From positions 1 through 49,948 of IMG/VR virus record IMGVR_UViG_3300027841_000001: DNA of 49,948 nt, one strand, 5' to 3'. Source of the DNA: a virus. A program made the translations under genes and the position numbers. Position 1 is the stretch's first letter. Each line of letters begins with the position of its first letter. Shown piece by piece: positions 1 through 8,369 of the stretch. A model generated the notes under the pieces. It was not told the origin of the DNA, did no database searches, and worked only from the letters and a program-made list of their open reading frames with translations.

Positions 1-127
1 ATCAAAATCTCCCCTAAAGATTTTGTTAATATTGTCATGGAGGAGGTGGCTGAGAAACTAGTCGTTGACGAAAGACAGATGCTACGTTCTTTCTCCCTTT
101 CTATAGAACTCCCTTTTGAATATAAAG
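1..127. repeat. Left copy of 127-bp terminal overlap
   Basis: Bases 1-127 are identical to 49822-49948. The repeat lies inside one open reading frame that continues in frame across the join, so it marks where a circular sequence was cut. A length of exactly 127 matches a common maximum assembly k-mer and suggests an assembly overlap rather than a packaged direct terminal repeat. Confidence 0.95.
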
Positions 128-327
128 CTGGTGCAGAGGAGAGAGATAAAGTAAAAATGAAAGTTGGAAATAAGATATCAAACGAGAAGGTGCGAAGGGT
201 ATTGGAACCTCGACCTTGGGATATTCTCCCAGCGGGTGGTTTACCAGCTTTCCCTGATAGAATTCGTGGGAATGTAATTATGGACGATTTAGCGGTAAAC
301 GTACCGCAGATCGTTGCTCGATTTTGA
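1..327 (+). CDS. Amidoligase-family protein, C-terminal part (continues from 49165)
   Basis: This is the 3' end of the gene that begins at 49165. Position 1 is a codon boundary in the same frame as the part running off the right end, so the full protein is about 327 aa (219 codons before the overlap plus 109 here including the TGA at 325-327). The tail is charged and contains no further recognisable catalytic motif. An internal ATG at 37 is only the first Met after the cut and is not the start. The gene is followed after 9 bases by an ATP-grasp gene, so both belong to the same operon. Confidence 0.85.
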   Translation: MKISPKDFVNIVMEEVAEKLVVDERQMLRSFSLSIELPFEYKAGAEERDKVKMKVGNKISNEKVRRVLEPRPWDILPAGGLPAFPDRIRGNVIMDDLAVNVPQIVARF

Positions 328-336
328 AAGACAATC

Positions 337-1044
337 ATGAAACTACGTCTATTGTGTACGGATGACAAATCTGAATCGGCTGCACGTTTAGCTAATAAAC
401 TCTCTGAGATTGTTGGATATAAGGTGTATCGCTCACCGGAAGTGAAAGCATATCGTCAACATATCCGCTATGGTGATGCAAGGGATAAGCTCACGCAATA
501 TAAATATTTCCGTGCAAAAGGATTGAACTTTCCGGGGTTTACTGAATCTAAAGAAGAAGCCATAGAACTCTCTGTAGCTGGATATCCTATTGTCTGTCGT
601 ACATTGCTAAAAGGGCAAGAGGGTCACGGTATTGTTATAGCGGATAGACCAAGAGAGATTGTAGATGCACCTGTTTACGTTATATATCGAGAGAAAACTC
701 TTGAATATCGTGTAAACTTCTTCAAAGGCTTAATCGTTAATATACGAGAGAAACGTAAGAAGTTAGATGCTGGTGTGGTTGAGGAAGACAGGATTCGTAA
801 TGTGGACAACGGGTATGTCTATTGCATCCCTCGGACTATCCCAAGTATAGCTCTATTAGAAACAGCTTTCCAAGCTACTAAAATAACTGACAGTGATATT
901 GTTGGTGTTGATGTGGCATACAATAAGAATACTAATCGACATTTCCTTTTGGAAGTGAACAGTGCTCCTTCTTTAGAAGGTGTTACAGTTGATGAAATGG
1001 CGGGAGCTATCATGAAATGGTATAAGGCACGATATGTTGAATAA
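337..1044 (+). CDS. ATP-grasp ligase (RimK-like), first copy
   Basis: A 235-aa protein with the ATP-grasp layout. There is a glycine-rich loop GQEGHGIV at about residues 93-100, then EYRVNFF near 123, a metal-binding Asp in IVGVDVAY near 192, and LLEVNSAPSLEG near 204-215 supplying the Glu and Asn Mg ligands. ATP-grasp enzymes activate a carboxylate as acyl-phosphate and join it to an amine. It shares length and motif order with the gene at 45687, so the phage has two paralogues of this fold. Substrate is unknown. Its stop overlaps the start at 1034. The ribosome site is weak (GAAAGACAATC before the ATG). Confidence 0.85.
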   Translation: MKLRLLCTDDKSESAARLANKLSEIVGYKVYRSPEVKAYRQHIRYGDARDKLTQYKYFRAKGLNFPGFTESKEEAIELSVAGYPIVCRTLLKGQEGHGIVIADRPREIVDAPVYVIYREKTLEYRVNFFKGLIVNIREKRKKLDAGVVEEDRIRNVDNGYVYCIPRTIPSIALLETAFQATKITDSDIVGVDVAYNKNTNRHFLLEVNSAPSLEGVTVDEMAGAIMKWYKARYVE

Positions 1045-1438
1045 AGACCAAGCCCGCCGTATGGCGGAAGAACTGTTGAGCGATTGCGTGTGGTTTCCTA
1101 CACTTGATAAGGGAATGCTGGTCCGCGTTTCTGACGCTCGTGATGCTTTCGCAGCAGCACTAGCGAAACTCACGCAGGGGCAGGAGCGGAAACTCTTTGG
1201 GACCTTTGTAGAGCGATCCGATGGCAGCACTGAATTCAGATGTGCTGGTGTTCCACACACTCCAACCGCACTGACGTATGCCGTTACGTCTCTCTACACC
1301 CACCCCATCCACAGCCAGCAGGAAGAGCGAGTGCGGGAGTTGGAGAGCGCTATTTCATCTGCGCTTAAATGGTGTCCAGAAAATGGGCAGGCAATGCGAA
1401 TACTCGATGCCGCACGCAGCAAGGAGCAGGGGAAATGA
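1034..1438 (+). CDS. Hypothetical phage accessory protein, GC-rich cassette gene 1
   Basis: 134 aa, soluble and unrecognised in function. It resembles the mosaic accessory proteins found in early regions of many proteobacterial phages, with Ala-rich helical segments and a middle stretch FGTFVERSDGSTEF. The start overlaps the last codons of the ATP-grasp gene and the end overlaps the next start. GC content is clearly above the neighbours (55% in the 60 bases at 1381-1440, against about 38% at 3001-3060), pointing to recent acquisition with the following gene. Confidence 0.6.
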   Translation: MLNKDQARRMAEELLSDCVWFPTLDKGMLVRVSDARDAFAAALAKLTQGQERKLFGTFVERSDGSTEFRCAGVPHTPTALTYAVTSLYTHPIHSQQEERVRELESAISSALKWCPENGQAMRILDAARSKEQGK

Positions 1439-2268
1439 ACAAGCTATACATTGAACGCGAGGTGGTGGAGCAGGCGCTTGAAGCAGCCAAAACAGCATAC
1501 GAAGAGATGTGCAACACGGCCGCGCCGCGCAACAGCTTCACGGATGCAGTTGACGAGCTAGACTCGGCTATCGCCTCCATGAGCGCCGCCCTATCCGCTG
1601 CTGCGGAGCCGGTGAAGATGTGTGAAGAATGTTTGCAACCTTCTCATTGCCGCATGTATGGGTGCGTTCAACCTGCCGTGCCAGATGCAGCGAAGCCTGA
1701 GACGCAGGGTGAGCGTGCGGAGTTGATTGCGTTGCTTACCCAATGGGCATGGGCAGACAACCCAATTACATCTATTGAACGCGACACATTCAGCAAAGCC
1801 GCCGCCCTCCTAGCCGAAGGCCCTGCGCGTGTAGAGCCGCTGACGGAGGAGCAGCTGCAAGAACTGCATCACATAGAAGAGTTCGGCCTGTTTTGCGACT
1901 ACGACGAGTTTGAGCAGATCGCCCGCGCCATCGAAGCCGAAGTTCTGCGGCTCAATGATGGGGGTGGGGAGGTAGTGGCGTGGATCGACGAGTTTGAAAA
2001 TGTATATCCCCTTGCAGCACGGCGCAGGTCACCTTCTGGGGTGAACGAGCATCAGCGCAACTGGAAACCGCTTTATGCCGAACACCAACCCCAGCAGGCA
2101 GCGCCTGGGGCTGTGCTGGAGGGGTGGCAATTGGTTCCGGTAGAGCCGACGCCTAAGATGATTTCCGCCGCATGGAAACATGGCGCTGGTGGCGGATGGG
2201 ATATGGAAGGCCCTGAGCCGATCTACAAAGCCATGCTCTCAGCCGCACCAAGGGGGAGAAATGAGTAA
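1435..2268 (+). CDS. Hypothetical phage accessory protein, GC-rich cassette gene 2
   Basis: 277 aa from the ATG at 1435, which overlaps the previous TGA and follows GGAG and GGGG motifs. It is modular: a helical N-terminus, a Cys cluster CEECLQPSHCRMYGC at about residues 62-76, a segment VEPLTEEQLQELH, and a C-terminal module beginning GWQLVPVEPTPKMI and ending in a YKAMLSAAP motif. Modules of this kind recur in unrelated phage early genes; function is unknown. Base composition reaches about 70% GC at 1801-1860, unlike adjoining genes. The end overlaps the phosphoesterase start. Confidence 0.6.
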   Translation: MNKLYIEREVVEQALEAAKTAYEEMCNTAAPRNSFTDAVDELDSAIASMSAALSAAAEPVKMCEECLQPSHCRMYGCVQPAVPDAAKPETQGERAELIALLTQWAWADNPITSIERDTFSKAAALLAEGPARVEPLTEEQLQELHHIEEFGLFCDYDEFEQIARAIEAEVLRLNDGGGEVVAWIDEFENVYPLAARRRSPSGVNEHQRNWKPLYAEHQPQQAAPGAVLEGWQLVPVEPTPKMISAAWKHGAGGGWDMEGPEPIYKAMLSAAPRGRNE

Positions 2269-2788
2269 TATATTCTTTACCTCCGATTTACATTTCTTTC
2301 ATGAGAATGTAATTCAATTCTGTGCTCGTCCTTATTCGTGTGCAGAGCATATGAATGAATGCCTTATTGACAACTGGAATAAAGTTGTCAATGATGGAGA
2401 TGTTGTTTGGGTGCTGGGGGATGTCTCTTTCGGGAAAATCGAAGCGACAGAAGAAATACTATATAGGTTAAAAGGGCGTAAGAGACTCATCATAGGGAAC
2501 CATGATCGAAAAGGACGCTGTGAGAAATTAGATTGGGCAGCTCACTTTGATGAGATGTATGACTATAAACGTATTCATGCTGGGGGTCATAAATTTGTTC
2601 TCTGCCATTTCCCTTTCTATTCATGGGAACGCGGGTATATCAATCTTCATGGACATACGCACGGTACATATCAAAGCAGGTTAATGCAGCATGATGTAGG
2701 AGTGGATGTGAATAATTATACTCCTTTATCATTAGAAGATGCAGTATCAAGAGCAATTGCTAATGGGAAACCAGAAAGGACTTACTAA
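2261..2788 (+). CDS. Calcineurin-like metallophosphoesterase
   Basis: 175 aa from the ATG at 2261, preceded by GGGGGAGAA and overlapping the previous stop. Metallophosphoesterase motifs appear in order: SDLHFFHEN (D-x-H), GDVSFG (G-D-x-x), IIGNHDRKG (G-N-H-D), CHFPFYSW, and HGHTHGTY. These give the two-metal active site that cleaves phosphoester bonds. Phages often carry such enzymes near nucleotide or RNA repair genes; the substrate here is not deducible. Its stop overlaps the next start (TAATG). Confidence 0.85.
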   Translation: MSNIFFTSDLHFFHENVIQFCARPYSCAEHMNECLIDNWNKVVNDGDVVWVLGDVSFGKIEATEEILYRLKGRKRLIIGNHDRKGRCEKLDWAAHFDEMYDYKRIHAGGHKFVLCHFPFYSWERGYINLHGHTHGTYQSRLMQHDVGVDVNNYTPLSLEDAVSRAIANGKPERTY

Positions 2789-2964
2789 TGGATACACTCA
2801 CCGATAACGATATTGAAGATTTGATTATCAAACTGGAGCAACGTGGAGATATTCAAACCGCTCAAGCAATCAATTTCTTATACCAAAAACTCCAAAGAGT
2901 AGAGCGTAATAATAATAGAAAACAAGTGGCTCGCCTATTGAAACGAGAGGAACCGGATGACTAA
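2788..2964 (+). CDS. Small hypothetical protein
   Basis: 58 aa, ATG in a TAATG overlap with the phosphoesterase stop and with its own end overlapping the primase start by 8 bases, so it is translationally coupled on both sides. It is highly charged and helical (IEDLIIKLEQRGD then AINFLYQKLQRVERNN), suggesting a short coiled coil. No family recognised. Confidence 0.65.
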   Translation: MDTLTDNDIEDLIIKLEQRGDIQTAQAINFLYQKLQRVERNNNRKQVARLLKREEPDD

Positions 2965-4618
2965 GAGGGGTCGCTGTGTAGAGAAAATACAACACGTCTC
3001 CGATAAATGTAATGCTCATGCGTTACAGATATTCGAGAAGGATGATGGTACATATGATGGATGGTGTTTTGCTTGCGGAACGTATGTAAAATCGCCATAC
3101 CATGACAAACCTGCTGGTTATAAACCTGCTCGTATCGTCAAAACTCCAGAACAAATCCAAGCTGAGATTCAAGAGATTTCAGAATATGGAGTTGTAAACC
3201 TTCCTGATCGTAAACTCAAGAAGGAATATCTGGAATACTTTGGTATTAAGATTGGTGTATCGGAACAGGACGGTATAACTCCTTTTTCCCACTACTATCC
3301 GTATCGCAAGGCAGGACGTATCTCTGGATATAAAGTGCGCCTTATAGAAGATAAGCGCATGTGGGCAGTTGGTGAGATGAAGGGAGTAGACTTATTTGGG
3401 TGGGATAAGGCCATTCAGACAGGTGCTAAGAAGCTTTTCATCACAGAGGGTGAGCCTGATGCTGTAGCTTTGTTCCAGATAATGAAGGAACATAATAAAG
3501 GAACTCAATACGCTGATCTTAATCCTGCTGTTGTCTCATTAGCCAATGGGGCAGGAGGGGCAGCGAAGGAGATTGGGGCGGCTATTCGTCAAATACGAGA
3601 GGTGTTCAAAGAAATCATCCTCGTATTTGATATGGACAAGCCTGGTAGGGATGCTGTAGAGCAAGTCGTTCGCATTGTCCCTGACGCTATGGTGGCTGTC
3701 CTTCCTGCAAAAGATGCTAACGATTGCCTTATTGAGGGCAAGAGTAAGGCTTGTTATAACGCTTGTCAATTCAATGCTTCTAAACCTAAGAACACTAGGC
3801 TTATTTCAGGAAATGATTTACATGAGAAAGCTAAAGAACCGCCGAGATATGGTGTCTCCTGGCCATGGGAACACATCACGAAGGCTACGAGGGGTATCCG
3901 GTTGGGTGAAACGATTTATATTGGTGCGGGCCAGAAACAAGGTAAATCTGAAGTGGTCAACACACTTGCCGCCCACTTTATTTCAGAGCATGGATGGAAA
4001 GTATTCCTTGTTAAACCCGAGGAAGCGAATGCGAAAACATACAAGCTCGTGGCGGGAAAACTGGTCGGAAAATTCTTTCATGACCCTACTAAGGCGTTTG
4101 ACGAGAATGCGTATGAGAGTGCAGGGGCTGTTCTAAAAGACCATCTATTCCTTTTAAATCTCTACCAGCACGTTGATTTCGAGACACTGAAGGGTGACAT
4201 ACGTGCAGCAGCTTTAGAAGGCTGTAAAGCCGTTATGATTGATCCTATTACCAATTTCACTAACGGGATGGCAGCAGCAGATGCTAATACAAAGCTTCAA
4301 GAGATTGCTCAAGAACTGGCGGCTATGGCCCTGGACCTTAATATCGTCATCTTTATTTTCTGTCACTTGCGTAATCCTGATGGTGGCCCACCTCATGAAC
4401 GCGGAGGTGAAGTACTATCTTCTCAGTTTGCTGGGAGCCGGGCTATGGCACGTTCATGCAACCTTATGCTTGGGCTGGAAGGAAATCGTGACCCAAATCT
4501 TACCAGAGAGGAACGGAATCTAAGAACTCTTGTTCTTCTAGAAGATAGAGAGTTTGGAGAAACTGGTAGGTTTGGTTTGTATTGGGATGAAAAGACTGGA
4601 CTATTCAATGAAATCTGA
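2957..4618 (+). CDS. Bifunctional DNA primase-helicase (T7 gp4-like)
   Basis: 553 aa. The N-terminus has Cys18, His21, Cys37 and Cys40, a probable primase zinc finger. A Toprim domain follows, with Glu164 in FITEGEPDA and Asp225/Asp227 in VFDMDKPGRD. The C-terminal half is a DnaB/RecA-type hexameric helicase with Walker A GAGQKQGKS at 323-331 and Walker B AVMIDP with Asp429. It should unwind the phage fork and prime the lagging strand together with the polymerase (6023) and ssDNA-binding protein (8370). Confidence 0.92.
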   Translation: MTKRGRCVEKIQHVSDKCNAHALQIFEKDDGTYDGWCFACGTYVKSPYHDKPAGYKPARIVKTPEQIQAEIQEISEYGVVNLPDRKLKKEYLEYFGIKIGVSEQDGITPFSHYYPYRKAGRISGYKVRLIEDKRMWAVGEMKGVDLFGWDKAIQTGAKKLFITEGEPDAVALFQIMKEHNKGTQYADLNPAVVSLANGAGGAAKEIGAAIRQIREVFKEIILVFDMDKPGRDAVEQVVRIVPDAMVAVLPAKDANDCLIEGKSKACYNACQFNASKPKNTRLISGNDLHEKAKEPPRYGVSWPWEHITKATRGIRLGETIYIGAGQKQGKSEVVNTLAAHFISEHGWKVFLVKPEEANAKTYKLVAGKLVGKFFHDPTKAFDENAYESAGAVLKDHLFLLNLYQHVDFETLKGDIRAAALEGCKAVMIDPITNFTNGMAAADANTKLQEIAQELAAMALDLNIVIFIFCHLRNPDGGPPHERGGEVLSSQFAGSRAMARSCNLMLGLEGNRDPNLTREERNLRTLVLLEDREFGETGRFGLYWDEKTGLFNEI

Positions 4619-4793
4619 TAAAGAAGTTGAAAAACCTTGGTGTGATTACTGTAATTGCAAAGAAGATGGTGTAGTTTACGATGAAGAGTTGAGTGTATAT
4701 CTTTGTGAGAAACACTCGAATATGGTTGTAAATAATACTGGATTCTGTTCCTCATCTTGTCAATTAGGATATGGTTGTGATGGTTCATGTTAA
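4608..4793 (+). CDS. Small Cys-rich probable zinc-binding protein
   Basis: 61 aa; the ATG at 4608 overlaps the primase end. It holds eight cysteines in CDYCNC, LCEKH, FCSSSC and GCDGSC arrangements, enough for a zinc ribbon or two treble-clef-like sites. Function is unknown; the overlap with primase suggests co-translation. Confidence 0.6.
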   Translation: MKSDKEVEKPWCDYCNCKEDGVVYDEELSVYLCEKHSNMVVNNTGFCSSSCQLGYGCDGSC

Positions 4794-4824
4794 ATATGTC
4801 GAGAAAGGAGAATAAAAAAGATAT

Positions 4825-5298
4825 ATGTCAATTCCTGCTATCGAACAGCATTACTTGAAGAACCGTCAGCGTCTCGTCAAGAAGATGACATTCAGAGCTG
4901 GCAGTCCTCAAAATGCTGAAGACATCATTCAAGAATCCTATTATAGAGCCCTAAAATACTATAATAGTTTTAACGGGGAAGACTTCAACAAGTGGTTCTC
5001 CACCATCCTCAACAACTGTCTACGAGAATTCAAGAACATTGAAAAGGGCTATTCGTTAGACGAATTTAACGAAGAGGATGCTGAACGTATTCATTGTACG
5101 TTCTACCCAAGTCAAATTTGGGTTCAAGTGTTTCAGCGTATACACCAAAAATCTCCCGATCAAAGGGAAGTGTTAATACTCTTCTTCAAATATGAGTATT
5201 CAGCACGAGACATCAGTCATATCACTGACTTCACATACGCTAAAATCCATCAAATTATCCAACGCTTCCGTAATGAGTTAAAAGAGATTTACCAATGA
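4825..5298 (+). CDS. ECF-like RNA polymerase sigma factor
   Basis: 157 aa, with the two-domain form of an extracytoplasmic-function sigma factor. Region 2 is at about residues 25-75 (NAEDIIQESYYRALKYY, then WFSTILNNCLREF) and a region-4-like helix-turn-helix lies near the C-terminus (SARDISHITDFTYAKIHQII). It would bind host core RNA polymerase and redirect it to phage promoters. No single-subunit phage RNA polymerase is visible in the genome, so this protein is the best candidate for controlling late transcription (inference). The nearest GGAG lies 14 bases before the ATG, which is long. Confidence 0.8.
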   Translation: MSIPAIEQHYLKNRQRLVKKMTFRAGSPQNAEDIIQESYYRALKYYNSFNGEDFNKWFSTILNNCLREFKNIEKGYSLDEFNEEDAERIHCTFYPSQIWVQVFQRIHQKSPDQREVLILFFKYEYSARDISHITDFTYAKIHQIIQRFRNELKEIYQ

Positions 5299-5522
5299 AA
5301 AAGACTATTACATTTCTCAGCATTGCTTTCCTCCTCTCCGGCTGTATGTATCAAACTGTCAACCGTGGTGATATAGAAGCAGGTGCTACTGTCTGTGCTC
5401 AACGTCAGTCCACTCTTATTGAAATTGAATCTCATTTCAGTGGATTGGAAGTTGTTACCTGTTCCAATCGTCGTAGTTACACCATCAACGCTGATTCCTT
5501 AACCCCTATCGTAGCCATGTAA
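5295..5522 (+). CDS. Small lipoprotein
   Basis: 75 aa, starting in an ATGA overlap with the sigma factor stop. It has a basic start (MKK), a hydrophobic run and a lipobox LLSGC, so cleavage before Cys17 and lipid attachment are expected. The mature part is about 58 residues. It lies among early/replication genes, not in the lysis cassette, so a superinfection-exclusion role (compare T5 Llp) is as plausible as an outer spanin. Function unproven. Confidence 0.75.
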   Translation: MKKTITFLSIAFLLSGCMYQTVNRGDIEAGATVCAQRQSTLIEIESHFSGLEVVTCSNRRSYTINADSLTPIVAM

Positions 5523-5559
5523 TAAGAATCTGCGTAGGAGATTTAGAGGCAGAACAAGA

Positions 5560-6039
5560 ATGAATAAAGAATTACTTGATAAGTTTCTATTTTATAATCC
5601 AGAAACAGGAGTGTTTTTATGGAAGATAAATAGAGGGCGTCTCGCAAAAGCATATGAAGTGGCTGGTACATTAGTTAATGGTTATAGAAAAATTAAAATA
5701 AAAGGAAAACTATATTCAGCGCATCGTTTAGTTTATCTTAAAATGAATGGTGTTATTCCTGATAAGGAAGTGGATCATATCAACGGGAATCGAGATGATA
5801 ATAGATGGATAAACCTCCGCTTGGTGAGTCATTCTCAAAATCAACTTAATACATTTCCATCTAAAAATTCTAAAACAGGTTTCAAAAATGTATTTCCATG
5901 TAAAAATGGGTATCGAGTTTTGATTACTGTTAATGGTAAACAAATGTATATAGGTAAATATAAGCATTTAGAACTCGCTAATTTAGTAGCAGAAAGTGCT
6001 CGAAATTTATACTATGGTCAATATGGAAGGCAAACTTAA
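5560..6039 (+). CDS. HNH endonuclease with AP2-type DNA-binding domain
   Basis: 159 aa with the layout of free-standing phage homing endonucleases. An N-terminal region leads to the HNH core (SAHRLVYLKMNG, then DHINGNRDDNRWINLRLVS), and the C-terminal part reads TGFKNVFPCKNGYRVLITV, typical of the AP2 fold that binds DNA. Codons are more AT-rich than in the flanking genes. It sits directly upstream of, and overlaps, the DNA polymerase gene, a common target of such selfish elements. Confidence 0.88.
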   Translation: MNKELLDKFLFYNPETGVFLWKINRGRLAKAYEVAGTLVNGYRKIKIKGKLYSAHRLVYLKMNGVIPDKEVDHINGNRDDNRWINLRLVSHSQNQLNTFPSKNSKTGFKNVFPCKNGYRVLITVNGKQMYIGKYKHLELANLVAESARNLYYGQYGRQT

Positions 6040-7918
6040 AATATGTTTCTTTGATCTAGAAGCGGATGGCCTATTAGATAAAGTAACGAAGTGTCATTGC
6101 GGTGTGTTTAAAGATAAAGATACTGGCGTTATAACTAAATTTAGGCCGCATCAAATCAAAGAGATGTTGGAATTTATGGACACGATTGGAGTATTGATTG
6201 GTCATAACCTGATAGGCTATGATCTACCAATGCTTAAAAAAGTATATAAATATACCTTCAAAGGTAAAAAAGTTTGTACACTTATAATGTCTCGCCTTCT
6301 AGACCCTAAACGCATTGTTCCATTTAATAGTCCTAATAAGAAAGCTGGGCCTCACAGCATTGAGTCCTGGGGATATAGAGTTGGTAGAGGTAAGCCATCC
6401 CATGATGAGTGGGGTAGATATTCCGAAGAGATGTTACACAGGTGTACTGAGGACGTAGAAATCTTAGACCTTGTGTATGATGCTTTGATGGAAGAAGCGA
6501 AAGGGAAGAACTGGCGTAATGGCTTTCTCCTTTCGTTTGAACTGTTTGAAAGGCTTCAGCAACAAGAAGAATATGGATGGCTTGTAGATAAAGACCATCT
6601 AGAATTCTGTATTCGTCAGCTCACTAAATGGATTGAACGAATAGATAGTGTGATTATCCCACGTCTCCCAATGATATTGGAGGTAGATGAACTCAAAGAA
6701 CAAGGTGAATACAAATATGTCAAAAAACCGTTTCTCAAGTCAGGTAGGTATTCCGAAAGCGTTACTCGGTGGTGTGTTAGCCATAATGTTGATCCTAGCA
6801 TTCAGCCCGTTGTTGGTTGCTTTAGTCGCATTACTTTCAGGCCAACCGACCTAGACAGTGGTGCTGAGACTAAAGACTTCCTTCTCTCCCTTGGATGGGA
6901 ACCATTAGAATGGAACGAAGATGATGATGGAAACCGAACTAGCCCTAAACTCAGCAAAGATGACCCTTTTGAAGGGATTGAAAGCAAGCTTGGACAGCTT
7001 GTTGCTAAAAGGGTTCAGTGTAGACAGCGGCGTGGAATTATTGAAGGGTTACGCGAACTTATTCGACCGGATGGAAGAATTGCGAGCGTTGTCAATACTC
7101 TTGCAGTCACAGGAAGAGCAACCCATAGGAACATTGTTAACATCCCAAAAGCCTCAAGCTTCTATGGGAAGCAAATGCGCCAGCTCTTCACCAGTCGAGA
7201 TGGCTATACCCTCGTGGGAACTGATTCCGCCGGTAATCAATTAAGGCAATTAGCAGCACGGATGAATAATGAAAAGTTCATCTATGCTATGACTTCAGGG
7301 AAGAAGGAAGATGGAACCGACCCTCACACACTTACTCAGAGAGCTGGAGAGCTTGAATCCCGCGATGTGGCCAAAAACACAATGTATTGTCTCCTTTTCG
7401 GTGGAGGGGATACAAAGCTTGCTAAGACAGCTAAAAAGCCACCCGGAACTGGTGCAGACCTTCGAGGCAAGCTTTATCGAGGCCTCGACGGTCTTGGTAC
7501 ATTGATGGAACGATTAACAAAAGAATGGAGAAGCACAGCTAGACAGAAATTCAATCCTAAATTCAATAGAATGGAATATTTCAATGGGACTATTACTGGC
7601 TTAGATGGCCGTCCTATTAAAGTTCCTTCTGAACATCAGCTACTCGTTTATCTATTACAATCGGACGAAGCCATTCATATGGCAAGAGCATACGTAATTA
7701 TGTGTGCTGCACTTGAAAAGAAGTATGTCCGTGGTGTAGATTATGGCGTTATATGCTGGTACCATGATGAATACACTGTGGAGTGTCGAGAGGAAATTGC
7801 AGAAGATGTAAAGAAGATTACAGAAGATGCTATTCGTCTCGCTGGAGAATTTTATAGAATTACCTGCCCACACCAAGGGGAAGGTAAAATTGGTAAAAAC
7901 TGGTATGACATCCACTAA
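6023..7918 (+). CDS. DNA polymerase I-family replicative polymerase (T7 gp5-like)
   Basis: About 631 aa from the ATG at 6023 (6014 is an alternative). A 3'-5' proofreading domain shows FDLEADGL near residue 10 and GHNLIGYDLPML. The palm/fingers hold motif A GTDSAGNQLR, motif B RDVAKNTMYCLLFGGG and motif C WYHDEYTVE near residue 580. The motif B Tyr equivalent to T7 Tyr526 is kept. No good Shine-Dalgarno is seen at either start, possibly because the HNH gene was inserted against it; translation may depend on coupling to that gene. Confidence 0.93.
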   Translation: MEGKLKICFFDLEADGLLDKVTKCHCGVFKDKDTGVITKFRPHQIKEMLEFMDTIGVLIGHNLIGYDLPMLKKVYKYTFKGKKVCTLIMSRLLDPKRIVPFNSPNKKAGPHSIESWGYRVGRGKPSHDEWGRYSEEMLHRCTEDVEILDLVYDALMEEAKGKNWRNGFLLSFELFERLQQQEEYGWLVDKDHLEFCIRQLTKWIERIDSVIIPRLPMILEVDELKEQGEYKYVKKPFLKSGRYSESVTRWCVSHNVDPSIQPVVGCFSRITFRPTDLDSGAETKDFLLSLGWEPLEWNEDDDGNRTSPKLSKDDPFEGIESKLGQLVAKRVQCRQRRGIIEGLRELIRPDGRIASVVNTLAVTGRATHRNIVNIPKASSFYGKQMRQLFTSRDGYTLVGTDSAGNQLRQLAARMNNEKFIYAMTSGKKEDGTDPHTLTQRAGELESRDVAKNTMYCLLFGGGDTKLAKTAKKPPGTGADLRGKLYRGLDGLGTLMERLTKEWRSTARQKFNPKFNRMEYFNGTITGLDGRPIKVPSEHQLLVYLLQSDEAIHMARAYVIMCAALEKKYVRGVDYGVICWYHDEYTVECREEIAEDVKKITEDAIRLAGEFYRITCPHQGEGKIGKNWYDIH

Positions 7919-8096
7919 TAGAATCCAAACAAAAGACTTAATTGAACGTTTACGTATCAGGGCTCAAATTCGGAGACAGATTCCAACCCGTAAATCCGTT
8001 CAAGAGGGTCAACCAGATAGGCTTGCTGATCTCTTAGAAGAAGCAGCGACTACTTTAGAAAATTATTTTAACTCTTATATCAAACTTTATGACTAA
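7905..8096 (+). CDS. Small hypothetical protein
   Basis: 63 aa starting inside the last codons of the polymerase gene. It is basic at the N-terminus (LIERLRIRAQIRRQIP) and acidic-helical at the end. No recognised family; position suggests a replication accessory factor. The start lacks a clear ribosome site and probably relies on coupling. Confidence 0.5.
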   Translation: MTSTNRIQTKDLIERLRIRAQIRRQIPTRKSVQEGQPDRLADLLEEAATTLENYFNSYIKLYD

Positions 8097-8364
8097 CAAA
8101 GTTCAAAAACCCACTGGCGAAGCTGTTGTTCTCGCCGAATTTAAACCCACTAAACAAAACATCCTCATTACTTTTAAAGAAGGTACAGATGCTTTCGGTA
8201 ATGACGGTGAATATAAATTCTATAACGACACCACTGAATTCCGTGACATTAAAGGATACAGCCTCCACGGTCCGTATTTGATTGTCCAACTGAAGGACGA
8301 TACGCAATACGTGTACAACATGGAAGACATCAAATCCCTCTACCTCACCGTTGATAAGGAGTAA
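8089..8364 (+). CDS. Hypothetical protein
   Basis: 91 aa, overlapping the previous gene by 8 bases. Predicted mostly beta (VVLAEFKPTKQNILITF, then YLIVQLKDDTQYVYNM), with no membrane or signal segment. Function unknown; it lies between the polymerase and the ssDNA-binding protein. Confidence 0.6.
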   Translation: MTNKVQKPTGEAVVLAEFKPTKQNILITFKEGTDAFGNDGEYKFYNDTTEFRDIKGYSLHGPYLIVQLKDDTQYVYNMEDIKSLYLTVDKE

Positions 8365-8369
8365 TTAAT

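Noticed and set aside
1-127. Biological direct terminal repeat
   Set aside because: The repeat is exactly 127 bp, falls inside a gene and matches a standard assembly overlap; true terminal repeats of T7-like phages are usually longer and intergenic.
4796-4858. Small ORF overlapping the sigma factor start
   Set aside because: Twenty codons, no independent ribosome site, and it only reads through the sigma leader in another frame.
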